Notes: generated by a model not told the origin, from the sequence alone. Positions 1-8,996 are shown, numbered from the stretch's first letter. The stretch is 64,000 nt of DNA from UTCFX2 sp963788145 (GCA_963788145.1 CAWBFQ010000003.1:186001-250000); one strand, 5' to 3'. Made by a program: numbers and translations.

Positions 1-1
1 C

Positions 2-1528
2 TACCGGATTTACATCGCAGGGTTCTATTCACCTTCCTTTGAGGTCTATTTTGACAGGAACGTGATGAGCATCGATGCTTATGACTGGCTCCATCGAACC
101 GGTCCGAACCCGCCAGACGATGATCCGGAGCATCCAGCCCGTCCATCTCTTTATGAGGGTATATTCGCCCACGAATACCAACACCTGTTGCATGATGATT
201 ATGACGGCGATGAAGAAACTTTCATCAACGAAGGTATGTCAGATTTGGCGATGGTGTTGACCGGATACGGCAAATCTGTCCTTGGTCACCTGGAAGATAC
301 CGCCACCCATCCAGAGAATTCATTGGTGGTTTGGGAGGATCAGGGTGATCTGGAAATTTTAACTGATTATGGCATGGCCTTCCTGTTCCAGTATTATTTG
401 ATGGATAAATTCGGCCAGACATTTATCCAGGATCTGTTCCATAACCAGGACAACGGGATCAGTAGTGTCAATTCCAGCCTGATCAACATGGGTTTCCCAT
501 ATTACAACTTTGCCAAAGTTTTCCACTTGTGGTCAGTGGCATTGTTAATCGACTCGGACATCCCTTACTCTGGCATGTTTGGGTTTAATGATCTCGATTT
601 TAACCTGGATATCGGGACACCTGATGCGCCCAACCCAGAGGCTTTTGATAAACCAGGCGCTCCGCCTTGGGGTACGGATTATATATGGGTTGAAGGTAAT
701 CCAAAACATCTGAAGAGATTTACTTTCGACGGGGTTGATTTCAGCACATTCCCAACCGCCTGGTCTTCGGACAGTGAAGTGTTGTGGAGCGGCGATGGTG
801 ATTTGATCGATAACTTTGCGATCTTCGAAGCCGTGGGAGGTGGTGTATTGTCATTCGATACCTTCTATTCCTTCGAAGATTACTGGGACTTTGGATTTGT
901 CCAGGTATCCACCGATGGTGGTCATACATGGACCAGCCTGGCCAATGAATACACTGTCTCAGACTTTGATCCCAACGCCCATCCGAAAATCATCGCGAAC
1001 TTGCCGGGTCTGACCGGCGAGGCCGAAGATTGGATGACGATGTCATTCGACCTGAGCGCCTACGCTGGCCAGGATATTTTGGTTGCTTTCAGATACGTCA
1101 CCGACTGGGCGACCACGTTCGATGGTTGGTTCATTGATAACGTTTTTGTCGATGATACCCTGATCTCAGACGGCACGGATGCTTCAGTCTTCAAGAGTAT
1201 CACTGAAATTTTACCAATCGAAAACGACTTCACCGTTACTTTTGTCGGTTTTAGAGATAACTGGTACGGTAATCCTTACAAGATTATGCCTGTCAAGTTG
1301 AATGATCTGACCGAAGAAGGCAAGATGGAGTTGCAGGCGATTTTGAATTGGGCCGATCGGGCGGCTGTATTGATCACGTTCGATGCCCCTGAAGGCTTTA
1401 CGTCTTACGCGGATTACACACTGTCAATGGAGTCCACACATGACATGTCGTTGGCGGCCGCTGATGCGAAGCTGACCGATGCGGTGCTTGCAGGTCGGGT
1501 AGTATTCCTTCCGATTGTTAAACACTAA
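2..1528 (+). CDS. Secreted zinc metalloprotease, gluzincin/immune-inhibitor-A-like (5' end outside window)
   Basis: The frame is open from base 2, so the N-terminus, including any signal peptide, lies outside the window. A GTG at 62 is only an internal codon. Counting from 62, HEYQH (residues 37-41) is the HExxH zinc motif and the following NEGMSD (56-61) supplies the likely third ligand Glu, the spacing of gluzincins. Downstream are beta-rich segments with a GWFIDNVFVDD stretch typical of the MAM/immune-inhibitor-like domains of secreted M6-type proteases. It probably cleaves proteins outside the cell; the substrate is unknown. A strong terminator follows the stop codon. Confidence 0.8.
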   Translation, partial: YRIYIAGFYSPSFEVYFDRNVMSIDAYDWLHRTGPNPPDDDPEHPARPSLYEGIFAHEYQHLLHDDYDGDEETFINEGMSDLAMVLTGYGKSVLGHLEDTATHPENSLVVWEDQGDLEILTDYGMAFLFQYYLMDKFGQTFIQDLFHNQDNGISSVNSSLINMGFPYYNFAKVFHLWSVALLIDSDIPYSGMFGFNDLDFNLDIGTPDAPNPEAFDKPGAPPWGTDYIWVEGNPKHLKRFTFDGVDFSTFPTAWSSDSEVLWSGDGDLIDNFAIFEAVGGGVLSFDTFYSFEDYWDFGFVQVSTDGGHTWTSLANEYTVSDFDPNAHPKIIANLPGLTGEAEDWMTMSFDLSAYAGQDILVAFRYVTDWATTFDGWFIDNVFVDDTLISDGTDASVFKSITEILPIENDFTVTFVGFRDNWYGNPYKIMPVKLNDLTEEGKMELQAILNWADRAAVLITFDAPEGFTSYADYTLSMESTHDMSLAAADAKLTDAVLAGRVVFLPIVKH

Positions 1529-1551
1529 CTCTTGTCTGACAATTGAATAGA

Positions 1552-1584
1552 AAAAGGTCCACTCAAGAACTGAGTGGACCTTTT
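1552..1584. terminator. Intrinsic bidirectional terminator
   Basis: AAAAGGTCCACTCA (1552-1565) and TGAGTGGACCTTTT (1571-1584) are perfect complements around a 5-nt loop. There are A and T tracts on the two sides, so it can end the protease transcript (+) and the converging lipoprotein transcript (-). Confidence 0.9.
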
Positions 1585-1606
1585 ATTACATCCTGATCTG
1601 GTCTTT

Positions 1607-2173
1607 TCAATTGACCGGAATCCAGGGTTTTCCATCTTTGATTTCCCCTGGCGTTATAGGAATCAATGGGAGCACCTCCGCCTCTTTATCGCAAAGGATC
1701 AATGTCTCTTCCAGATCGGTGTGGTAGCGATATTGTTGATTCCCTACCGCCAGGATAATCCGATATCCGGGTGAGAGAATCTGGATATAAAATACCTTTG
1801 GATCCGGACAGCCTAGACCGGCGTCTGGCCAGGACACCTGCTCGATCTGGATCAGTTGAATGGCATCCTGGGGGATTTTCAGGCGTTGAGCCAGATCGTT
1901 CCGTGCCATTTCAAGCAATTTCTGGCTATTTGGATCAATCACATTCGGCGAGGAAATGTCGGTTTGATAAACAGGCTCAGGCGTGCCGGGACTGTTCGCA
2001 CTGGTGTTTGAGACTGCAGAACTGACAGGCGGCTTCTGGAAGGGTGTTGTTCCGGTTCGCAGAGGTGGTTGGGAGACTGTAGGATTGCTGTCATTAATTT
2101 GGCTGGAAGCAAGACCACAGCCTGTCAGCCAAAAAATGCTGATGAGAATGACATGGAAAGGTATTTTCTTCAT
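1607..2173 (-). CDS. Hypothetical lipoprotein
   Basis: This 188-residue protein begins with a lipoprotein signal (MKK, hydrophobic stretch, LTGC lipobox near residue 19). A Ser/Thr/Pro-rich linker follows, then a compact C-terminal domain of about 100 residues containing VSWPDAGLGCPDP and GYRIILAVGNQQYRYHTD. No enzyme motif is recognised. The C-terminal domain resembles small extracytoplasmic domains common in Chloroflexota lipoproteins, but no function is claimed. It is the last gene of a leftward run and lies 57 nt downstream of the URO-D-family gene. Confidence 0.75.
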   Translation of the reverse strand: MKKIPFHVILISIFWLTGCGLASSQINDSNPTVSQPPLRTGTTPFQKPPVSSAVSNTSANSPGTPEPVYQTDISSPNVIDPNSQKLLEMARNDLAQRLKIPQDAIQLIQIEQVSWPDAGLGCPDPKVFYIQILSPGYRIILAVGNQQYRYHTDLEETLILCDKEAEVLPLIPITPGEIKDGKPWIPVN

Positions 2174-2230
2174 ACCTCAAAGACGAAAACCGGAACGATA
2201 AGGTTCCACCAGATGTATAATCTGTCCGAT

Positions 2231-3259
2231 TCATTGGCCAGTAAATGCTTCCAGAACAGCAACAGCATTCTCCGTCGGTATTTCAGACATGAGCGGTTTG
2301 GCAGGCGCCAGGATATAACCGCCACCGCGCCCCATCTCACTGCGCAAGTGTGCGATTTCTTTATGGATCTCCATTGGGGTTCCAAAAGGCAACAGGCGTT
2401 GGGTGCCAAGCCCACCCCACAAGCACAACTCCCGCCCAAAGCGGCGTTTGATCTCATAAACATTCATGGCCTCGGGCTGGAGAGATTCAAGCACATCCAG
2501 CCCGCTCTCGATCATCTCTGGAATGATCTCCATGATATTGCCGCAACAGTGTTGAAAGGTCCATTTGCCTGCATTGTGGATAGCCGAAAAAAATTGTTGG
2601 GCATGTGGTTGAATAAAACGCCGCCAGTGTTTCGCCCCCATGATCAGACCTCGCTGCCCACCCCAATCGTCCGATAGCATGATCCCTTCTACCGGCAAGG
2701 CCGATAATCTCTCCACCAGCCCGATCAAAATTTCAAGGATACCGTCCAAAAGCTGGTGATAAAAAGATGGATTCAATACCATGTCTGTAAGGGCGTTTTC
2801 ATACCCGCGCATTGTCCACGACCGCTCAAAAATCCCGAAACCGGTGGTAGCCACTATCAGTTGGCCCTTCTTCCTGGCAGCCTCAATCTGGATCATGAGC
2901 GCTTCCTCGTCCCATAATTCTTCAATTATTGGCCAACGATATTTCGATAAATCTGGTTCAGCTAAAACTGGTCGCTCGAGGTGATAGGGTCGCCGGTCTG
3001 TGCGCCAAAGGCTACCAAAACAGTCCAGATATTTTGGCGTGACTTTGTCGTTAACACTCAGCGTTGGTAAGCGTACCAGCGCAAGATGGTCGTGAATCTG
3101 GTTGCGCCATTGTTGCGATTGAAAATGTCTGTCTAACTGCTCTGCCACTTCTTGTTCTACAGGCAAGGTGTAGGGGAGAGGCGCGGTTTCCTGGAAATGG
3201 AGGGAATCCAGCACGAGTTGGCGCAGCGAGCGCGTCGGAATTGAAGCGTTGTTCGTCAT
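2231..3259 (-). CDS. Uroporphyrinogen decarboxylase (URO-D) family protein, methyltransferase-like
   Basis: The 342-residue protein has the URO-D/MtaA fold signature. A central HCCGNIMEIIPEMIESGLDVL segment holds the conserved His-Cys pair, and the C-terminus has LWGGLGTQ and GGGYILAPAKPL. In this superfamily true HemE decarboxylates uroporphyrinogen III, while MtaA/MtbA/CmuA-type members move methyl groups between a corrinoid protein and coenzyme M or folate. The HCC motif and divergence from HemE favour a methyltransferase-like role, possibly linked to the MttB genes 22 kb away; that link is inference. It sits 17 nt downstream of the nuclease-like lipoprotein gene, so co-transcription is likely. 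Confidence 0.75.
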   Translation of the reverse strand: MTNNASIPTRSLRQLVLDSLHFQETAPLPYTLPVEQEVAEQLDRHFQSQQWRNQIHDHLALVRLPTLSVNDKVTPKYLDCFGSLWRTDRRPYHLERPVLAEPDLSKYRWPIIEELWDEEALMIQIEAARKKGQLIVATTGFGIFERSWTMRGYENALTDMVLNPSFYHQLLDGILEILIGLVERLSALPVEGIMLSDDWGGQRGLIMGAKHWRRFIQPHAQQFFSAIHNAGKWTFQHCCGNIMEIIPEMIESGLDVLESLQPEAMNVYEIKRRFGRELCLWGGLGTQRLLPFGTPMEIHKEIAHLRSEMGRGGGYILAPAKPLMSEIPTENAVAVLEAFTGQ

Positions 3260-3276
3260 CAGGCTATGTTTCGGGC

Positions 3277-4374
3277 TTATGGGTCGCCTGGTTCGCAGCC
3301 AATCCCATTGCCATCCGAGTCGAAGTTATGTGGGTCAGGGAATTCAACATTGAAGTTGGTATAAGGGATATCGCTGCAATTGAGATCGGGTGGAGGCGGA
3401 GGAATACACAGCGGCAAGTAGGAATTGTCGCAATGGGTGGTTGCGGTGGGGATGTCTGTAGCGGTTGCGGGAATAGGAGATGGCGAAAATGTTGGTGTGA
3501 TGCTGGCGGTCAGGCTTGGGGTCGCGGTAGGGGGTGTGCCGGTAATGGTTGGGGTAGGGGAAGATGTAAGGCTGCTTGTGGCGCTGGCGGGCAGCGCAGT
3601 TACTGTCTGGGATGGTGTAAGGGTCACGCTGGGGGTTAAATTCGGGGTGCGCGTTGGAGGAGCCAAGATAGTCGTCAGCGCGGTGGTTGTCGGCGCCCAC
3701 ATCCCCACTTGTGCATCCTGGGCGGTCTGTTCAGCTAAGACGAATAGCTTACTGCATGCCAGAGATCCGGAATCGGGTGAGTGTTGGGCCAGCCCAGCCC
3801 TCAGCAACTCAAAGTTTGCAAAGGTATCTGACCCATAAACGACCACGTAGCGCAGCAATCGTCCATATGAATCTTTATCTGGACCGTCCGGGATCATCCG
3901 AATGACTTTGCCATCCACCAGAATTGCGTTTTGAGTTGCGGCAGGCGGCCCGTATATTTGCGCATATCCGAAGTTGGTTTCTTCTTGGACGCCAAGATAA
4001 CTGACACTGCGGATTTTCCCCTGGATGTCCACAACGATTGAGCTGCCGCTGCTGACCCATTTGACCAAACCGTAGCTCTCATTGGCAGTATCCGGTAAGC
4101 AGGCTAATGGCTGGATGGTAGCTGTTGCTGTTTGGATGGGAGGAGCCTCTGTTAAGAACGGGGATGTAGGAGACAATGAAGGAGTCGCCGTTTGGGAAGG
4201 GGATATCAAGATCCAGGTCGATGATTGGGTTGGAGAGAAGACCGCATTTGGAGATTGCAGCGCTGGCAATGTGCTGGCAGCTGCGTACATACCGCAAGCC
4301 ATCACTGAGCAGGCTGCAAAGAGTAATACCAGCAATCTGGGAAATTTTCCCTTCATCAGCATAGTGCGAGACAT
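3277..4374 (-). CDS. Thermonuclease-like lipoprotein with Excalibur calcium-binding domain
   Basis: The 365-residue protein has a lipoprotein signal (VMAC lipobox near residue 27) and a Thr/Pro/Ser-rich linker. A staphylococcal-nuclease-like domain (about residues 95-225) carries LVKWVSSGSSIVVDI, YLGVQEETNFG and DSYGRLLRYVVV, the last holding the Arg equivalent to nuclease Arg87. A second low-complexity Thr/Pro/Ser linker follows. The last 36 residues (LNCSDIPYTNF...DSDGNGIGCEPGDP) form an Excalibur domain with a calcium-binding DxDxDGxxCE loop. It probably acts at the cell surface on extracellular nucleic acid. The 'VQEE' in place of the usual 'DTPE' leaves full activity uncertain. Confidence 0.8.
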   Translation of the reverse strand: MSRTMLMKGKFPRLLVLLFAACSVMACGMYAAASTLPALQSPNAVFSPTQSSTWILISPSQTATPSLSPTSPFLTEAPPIQTATATIQPLACLPDTANESYGLVKWVSSGSSIVVDIQGKIRSVSYLGVQEETNFGYAQIYGPPAATQNAILVDGKVIRMIPDGPDKDSYGRLLRYVVVYGSDTFANFELLRAGLAQHSPDSGSLACSKLFVLAEQTAQDAQVGMWAPTTTALTTILAPPTRTPNLTPSVTLTPSQTVTALPASATSSLTSSPTPTITGTPPTATPSLTASITPTFSPSPIPATATDIPTATTHCDNSYLPLCIPPPPPDLNCSDIPYTNFNVEFPDPHNFDSDGNGIGCEPGDP

Positions 4375-4490
4375 TTTTCGCTGTAAATTCCGGGTGGCTG
4401 TTTTGTGTTCATAAAGCCGTCAGGCGAATATAATAATTGTACCGCACCCGTCAGGAGCACAGATCCATTTTCGTGAAAAGATAGAAAATG

Positions 4491-4865
4491 TCACAATATC
4501 GGTCGGATGACCAAATAATACACGACGATAAGCGCTGCCTGCAATAGTACTACTAACCAAAATTGTATTTTAAAGCTCTGTTTTGCAGTTTTATGATGGA
4601 AGAATTGCATTCCCAACCAAGCCCCCAGGCTGCCAAACAGCAGCGCCAGGAGCAAGAGGACTTTTTCAGGAACGCGCACCCGACGGCCTTGGGCAAGGGT
4701 TTTGTCTGCTCCATAGACCATGAAAGCCGTCAAATTAATCGCGACCAACCAGGCTGTAAATGGTTCCAAACCAAAGCGTAACCAAAATACCAGGGTGATT
4801 GCGAAAGAAATCCCGATGCTAATCAAAGAAAAGGAAAGAATGGGGGAGGATCGCATAAGAAACAA
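4491..4865 (-). CDS. DUF1294 family small membrane protein
   Basis: The 124-residue protein has about four transmembrane segments. It carries the family hallmarks MVYGADKTLAQ, RVPEKVLLLLALLFGSLGAWLG and FFHHKTAKQSFKIQF (His-His-Lys-Thr before the last helix). The molecular function of DUF1294 is unknown. The start is either TTG at 4865 or ATG at 4856; neither has a clear Shine-Dalgarno. It begins 4 nt after the stop of the upstream gene, so translation is probably coupled. Confidence 0.8.
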   Translation of the reverse strand: MFLMRSSPILSFSLISIGISFAITLVFWLRFGLEPFTAWLVAINLTAFMVYGADKTLAQGRRVRVPEKVLLLLALLFGSLGAWLGMQFFHHKTAKQSFKIQFWLVVLLQAALIVVYYLVIRPIL

Positions 4866-4869
4866 TATA

Positions 4870-5874
4870 TCATGGATTCGATTGGCTGGGCGGGCTAGAA
4901 GCCTGCCGCACCGAGCACATTGCGGACACGCTGGTTGAAAACTCCTTTACTTCCTCAACTCGGCTCATCGAAAAATTTCTTTCGATTTTACTTTCTGCCG
5001 GCAGGTGTACCTTGAGTGTAACCAATCCGTTTTGTTCTAAAACCACCGAAGTCCGTTCCACTTGGCGGAGAGGAATGTAATTCCAGATACCACCGTAATG
5101 GAAGGATTCGTGGATCCGCTGGCTTTCAGGATCATCGCGCACCAGGATTAATTCGCTCTCGGTCAGGATGATCAGATGGGCTAATATGAGGCTCTTCGAA
5201 AGCCAGCTTCGATTTGCAATTTTCAAACGGGAATTGCGTATTTCGGGTTGGAAGATAAATGATTTTACTTGTTCCCCTGGAAGAATACTCCGGCGACCAA
5301 AATTCATAAATTTGAAGTTGATATTCTGCAGGATCTTAAACTTGGAGCGCTCAAATTCCAGATCGGCAGGTTCCGTTGGTGTGGTTGGACAGCGCAGGTG
5401 AGCGATAAAGGGTTGGAAAAGCGCCTGGGTCACAGTATTGTAGCGCAGGCTGGTGTGGGCAAGCTGTCCAGTTGAGTCGACGCCTTCCAGACGGAACCAC
5501 GCTTTAAGCAGCACCTGACCAACTTCGATTTGATTGAGATCCTCCAGTCGGTACGTTGTTTCCAATGATTGGTGGCGTGATTTCTCCAGGATGGTTATAC
5601 TCCCATTCTGAAGATAGATCAGCTTTTCCTTCTCGCGCCGGAGAAAACCCTCATAAGTGGGAGAAATAACTGAATATGGAAACGCTGATGGATCTGAACA
5701 CATTCTGGAGAAATGGTTCAGAAAATGAGATGGGAGTTCTCCATAAGATCTGACCTGCCGCGCCCACGAAAGCCGAGTGATTTCGCCGGCTGACATGCTG
5801 GCTTTCGGCTCGTCGTCGTAGAGGTGAAGGCTTTTACTAATTTGATGCCAAAATTCCAATATATTATTAAGCAC
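4870..5874 (-). CDS. Hypothetical cytoplasmic protein
   Basis: The 334-residue protein has no signal peptide or clear membrane segment. Two similar beta-rich halves (around residues 75-165 and 200-305) contain runs such as KLIYLQNGSITILEKSRHQSLETTYRLEDLNQIEVGQ and ESELILVRDD...IPLRQVERTSVVLEQNGLVTLKV. They look like PH/GRAM-type or bacterial PH-like folds, but this is a structural guess. The start codon is GTG. It forms a two-gene unit with the DUF1294 gene. Confidence 0.65.
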   Translation of the reverse strand: MLNNILEFWHQISKSLHLYDDEPKASMSAGEITRLSWARQVRSYGELPSHFLNHFSRMCSDPSAFPYSVISPTYEGFLRREKEKLIYLQNGSITILEKSRHQSLETTYRLEDLNQIEVGQVLLKAWFRLEGVDSTGQLAHTSLRYNTVTQALFQPFIAHLRCPTTPTEPADLEFERSKFKILQNINFKFMNFGRRSILPGEQVKSFIFQPEIRNSRLKIANRSWLSKSLILAHLIILTESELILVRDDPESQRIHESFHYGGIWNYIPLRQVERTSVVLEQNGLVTLKVHLPAESKIERNFSMSRVEEVKEFSTSVSAMCSVRQASSPPSQSNP

Positions 5875-6010
5875 TTGATTTCTCGTCGGGATGAAATTCT
5901 CATTGAGTATACTTCACGCTCTCTCAAAATGCGATCCGAGAATGGTTTTTTCTGAACAAACATTCATCACTTCTTCACATGGAGGACATACCTTCTTCAA
6001 ACCAGTTCTA

Positions 6011-6016
6011 TATAAT
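6011..6016 (+). promoter_or_regulatory. Possible -10 element of the DUF2202 gene
   Basis: TATAAT lies 75 nt before the chosen start at 6091, in the 216-nt divergent intergenic region. No convincing -35 hexamer is seen at 16-18 nt. A small inverted repeat (TGGAC/GTCCA, about 6028-6044) lies in the leader. Confidence 0.3.
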
Positions 6017-6090
6017 TTATCCTGTACATGGACGTTGGATGTCCAGTATTTAGAGAAAACAATCTATCAATGATAATGGAGACTAACCCT

Positions 6091-6972
6091 ATGAAGAAAA
6101 TCACAGTCACACTTATAATGGCGATCATGGCAGTTTTCTTGCTGAGCGCCTGTTCAACTCCCAGCTCGGATGCACAATCCGTTCTCGTTGCAACCCCAGA
6201 TACAGCAATTCAGAATCGCACGAACCAAACCGTCGAAAATCAACTGAAAGATGGATTAGATAATCAGCGCGGGAATTCTGGGAATGGCAATTCGAACCAG
6301 GCTGCCCAGGCAAGCACCGGGCAGGCCGAAAATATCGTCGCAACCGGAGAACTGAGCGAAGCTGAAATCTTGGCTCTAAATTTCATGCGTGAAGAAGAGA
6401 AACTGGCTCAGGATGTTTATCTGGCTCTCTCCGATTTGTGGGGTCAGCAGACCTTTGGGAACATTGCTCAAAGTGAAGCGATGCATATGGACTCGGTCCT
6501 GGCGATCCTGGAAGCCTATGGGCTTGCTGATCCGGCTGCTGGCAATTCGACTGGTGTGTTCAGCGACCCCGCTCTGCAGGCGCTCTATGACGAACTGGTT
6601 GCTCGTGGCAGCCAATCCCTGGCTGAAGCGCTAAAGGTGGGTGCAGAGATTGAAGAGATTGATATCCTCGACCTGCAGGCTCGTATATCTCAGACCAGCA
6701 ATGCCCAGATCCAGGCGGTTTATAACAGCTTACTGGAAGGATCCTATAACCATCTGCGTTCTTTTGTCCAGACTTTGCAGAATCAAACTGGTGAAACCTA
6801 CCAGCCGCAACATCTGACTTCTGAAGCCTATCAGACTATCCTGAGCGAAAGCAACGGCAACCGTGGAGGTCAAGGTCAGGGCGGTGGTAAGGGTCAGGGT
6901 AAGGGTGGCGGCCAAGGTAAGGGTCAAGGAGGCAATGGGGTCCAAGGAGATTATCCCGACATCTCGATCTAA
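6091..6972 (+). CDS. DUF2202 ferritin-like lipoprotein with Gly/Gln/Lys-rich tail
   Basis: The start at 6091 is chosen because MKKITVTLIMAIMAVFLLSAC gives a lipoprotein signal with an LSAC lipobox, and GGAG lies 9 nt upstream. The mature protein has an Asn/Gln-rich linker. A DUF2202 four-helix domain follows, with the ferritin-like metal ligands visible in REEEKLAQDVY, SEAMHMDSV, EIDILDL and GSYNHLRSF. The last 35 residues are almost only Gly, Gln and Lys. Its role is unknown; the fold suggests metal or redox chemistry at the outer face of the membrane. It directly precedes the cytochrome bc genes, and the third subunit of that complex has a similar tail. Confidence 0.8.
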   Translation: MKKITVTLIMAIMAVFLLSACSTPSSDAQSVLVATPDTAIQNRTNQTVENQLKDGLDNQRGNSGNGNSNQAAQASTGQAENIVATGELSEAEILALNFMREEEKLAQDVYLALSDLWGQQTFGNIAQSEAMHMDSVLAILEAYGLADPAAGNSTGVFSDPALQALYDELVARGSQSLAEALKVGAEIEEIDILDLQARISQTSNAQIQAVYNSLLEGSYNHLRSFVQTLQNQTGETYQPQHLTSEAYQTILSESNGNRGGQGQGGGKGQGKGGGQGKGQGGNGVQGDYPDISI

Positions 6973-6980
6973 ACTGATCC

Positions 6981-7020
6981 ACCTGGCAGGTATTTATGAG
7001 ATGCCTGCCAGGTTTTCTTC
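6981..7020 (+). terminator. Intrinsic terminator/attenuator before cytochrome b
   Basis: CCTGGCAGG (6982-6990) pairs perfectly with CCTGCCAGG (7004-7012) and is followed by TTTTCTTCTT. It lies between the DUF2202 gene and the cytochrome b gene, whose Shine-Dalgarno AAGGAG starts only a few bases later. It may partly uncouple the two genes. Confidence 0.75.
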
Positions 7021-7035
7021 TTCAAGGAGCAAATT

Positions 7036-8439
7036 ATGAGCGAATTACCTGAGCCAAACCAACCCCCATCAATGTTTGAACGTATGCGCCAAACTCTTAT
7101 CCCAACCGGAATGCCGACAGATGACCGCGGTCGGATGCGTATGGTCGTAGATAGCCTGGTGCTGCATTTGCACCCGGCGAAAGTCCCTGTCATCACTCTG
7201 AAATGGACATACACCTGGGGTTTGGGAGGCCTTTCAGCGCTGCTGATTTCCATCCTGGCGTTGACCGGTATTTTCTTACAAATGAATTACACGCCAAGTC
7301 CGAATCAGGCTTATCTGGATATTCTTGCGTTGCGATCTGATACCTGGTTTGGTGAGTTGCTGCGCAATATCCATCATTGGTCGGCAAACCTGTTGATCCT
7401 GGTCAGCGTTTTGCATTTGTTGCGGGTATTTTTCACCGGTGCGCATCGACCTCCACGTGAGATGAACTGGCTTTTGGGAGTTGCGATGTTGATGCTTATT
7501 TTAGGGGCGAACTTCACCGGCTATTTGCTGCCCTGGGATCAACTGGCGTTTTGGGCGATCACCGTAGGCACAAGCATCCTGAACTATATCCCATTGGTAG
7601 GTGGGACAATCAGTCGATTATTACTGGGCGGGCCGGAGGTTGGCGCTTCCACTCTCCTGAATTTCTATTCGCTGCATATCAGCTTCATTCCCCTTTCGAT
7701 TGTGGCCCTGATGTCCTACCATTTTTGGCGAGTGCGTAAAGATGGTGGTTTGACCCTCCCACGTTCTGTGGATGGTGGTATAGCACCCAAAATGGAGCGT
7801 GTAACCACCATCCCGAATCTGGTCCGGCGTGAATTGGTTTGGGCGGTGGGCTGGATTGGGATTCTATTAATCTGGTCGATGGTCGTCCCAGCGCCGCTGG
7901 AGGGGATTGCCAATCCGCAAGTCAGCCCAAACCCGGCAAAAGCCCCCTGGTATTTTCTCGGCATCCAGGAGTTATTGCTCCATTTTCACCCTCTAGTGGG
8001 GGCGATCGTTCTTCCGGGGATTGCCTTGGCAGGACTGGCGATGTTGCCGTTTTATGATACGCCTGTAGACCATGTGGGCGTATATTTTCGGTCCAGACGC
8101 GGGCGAGCGCTAGCTATCCTATCGACCGGTTTGGCATTATTAGCCGCGCCAACCTGGGTTCTGATCGATGAATATGTCCTCAATTGGGCGGACTGGCTTC
8201 CGAGCCTGCCGACCCTGATTTCCAATGGCTTGATACCTCTGGTTTTTGTCTTACTGGGTTTGTTTATATTCGAACGGATTTTTCGATATGTATTTAAAGC
8301 GGATCGCGAAGAGCGAATACTGGCATTATTTGTTTTTTTGATGGTCTCATTCCTTATACTGACCGTCATCGGGATTTTCTTCCGAGGTGAGGGGATGATG
8401 TTGGTTTGGCCGTGGGATATGACAATCCATTCAATATAA
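7036..8439 (+). CDS. Cytochrome b subunit of a bc/b6f-type complex (fused b6 and subunit IV)
   Basis: This 467-residue membrane protein oxidises quinol and passes electrons through two b hemes. Heme-ligand pairs are seen in NIHHWSANLLILVSVLHLLR (helix B) and SLHISFIPLSIVALMSYHFWR (helix D). PAKAPWYFLGIQELL is the Qo-site PEWY-region variant seen in b6f-like proteins. About ten hydrophobic segments cover both the b6-like part and the C-terminal subunit IV part. A clear AAGGAG lies 8 nt before the ATG. The Rieske and triheme c genes follow at once, making one complex. Confidence 0.92.
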   Translation: MSELPEPNQPPSMFERMRQTLIPTGMPTDDRGRMRMVVDSLVLHLHPAKVPVITLKWTYTWGLGGLSALLISILALTGIFLQMNYTPSPNQAYLDILALRSDTWFGELLRNIHHWSANLLILVSVLHLLRVFFTGAHRPPREMNWLLGVAMLMLILGANFTGYLLPWDQLAFWAITVGTSILNYIPLVGGTISRLLLGGPEVGASTLLNFYSLHISFIPLSIVALMSYHFWRVRKDGGLTLPRSVDGGIAPKMERVTTIPNLVRRELVWAVGWIGILLIWSMVVPAPLEGIANPQVSPNPAKAPWYFLGIQELLLHFHPLVGAIVLPGIALAGLAMLPFYDTPVDHVGVYFRSRRGRALAILSTGLALLAAPTWVLIDEYVLNWADWLPSLPTLISNGLIPLVFVLLGLFIFERIFRYVFKADREERILALFVFLMVSFLILTVIGIFFRGEGMMLVWPWDMTIHSI

Positions 8440-8480
8440 TGGTTAGAAATGATGCGATCCATTTATTCTGAGGTGGTGAA

Positions 8481-8996
8481 ATGATGCGAGAGCAAGAAGC
8501 AAATCCTGTCGCTGACAGGGAAAAGTCGAATCCCAATCGGCGGGATTTCTTAAAAGTTGCCTGGGGGCTGATTGGGGGTATTGCAGCCCTAGAATTTGGA
8601 GGCCTTACGTTGGCGTATTTACAGCCACGCTTGGCTGAGGGTGAATTTGGCAGTTGGATCACGGCTGGAAAAGTGGATGATTTTCCAGTTGGGTCTGTAA
8701 CTCATATCGCCAACGGCCGGTTTTATCTTTCCCGGCTCAGCGATGGTGGATTCCTGGCGCTCTACCAGCGCTGCACCCATCTAGGGTGCAATGTGCCCTG
8801 GGACCAAACGCAGGGACGTTTTGTATGCCCCTGTCACAGCTCACAATTTGATGAACGTGGCGAGGTATTGAATCCCCCAGCGCCGCGTGCAATGGATGTT
8901 TTTTCAATCAAGGTTGAGGATGGGATGGTGATGGTAGACACCAGTACCCCCATCACTCGCCAATCGGTCGAACTCGCCCATGTGGTGTATCCATGA
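8481..8996 (+). CDS. Rieske iron-sulfur protein
   Basis: The 171-residue protein takes electrons from quinol at the Qo site of the complex. Cluster ligands are in CTHLGC (98-103) and CPCH (116-119): Cys98, His100, Cys116 and His119 bind 2Fe-2S, and Cys103/Cys118 form the disulfide. NRRDFLKVA followed by a hydrophobic stretch is a Tat-type signal anchor, as expected for Rieske proteins. GAGGTGGTGA precedes the double ATG. Its stop overlaps the next start by 4 nt (ATGA), so translation is coupled. Confidence 0.93.
   Translation: MMREQEANPVADREKSNPNRRDFLKVAWGLIGGIAALEFGGLTLAYLQPRLAEGEFGSWITAGKVDDFPVGSVTHIANGRFYLSRLSDGGFLALYQRCTHLGCNVPWDQTQGRFVCPCHSSQFDERGEVLNPPAPRAMDVFSIKVEDGMVMVDTSTPITRQSVELAHVVYP

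Noticed and set aside
2069..2677. Rightward 202-residue reading frame
   Set aside because: It lies on the opposite strand of the lipoprotein and URO-D genes, shows no domain and has no ribosome site.
3064..3838. Long Gly/Val-rich rightward frames
   Set aside because: They mirror the Thr/Pro-rich linker of the nuclease-like lipoprotein on the other strand. The bias comes from the linker codons.
6840..6950. Coding minisatellite or CRISPR-like array
   Set aside because: The GGT/CAG/AAG-rich stretch is the Gly/Gln/Lys tail of the DUF2202 protein, with irregular units and no spacers.
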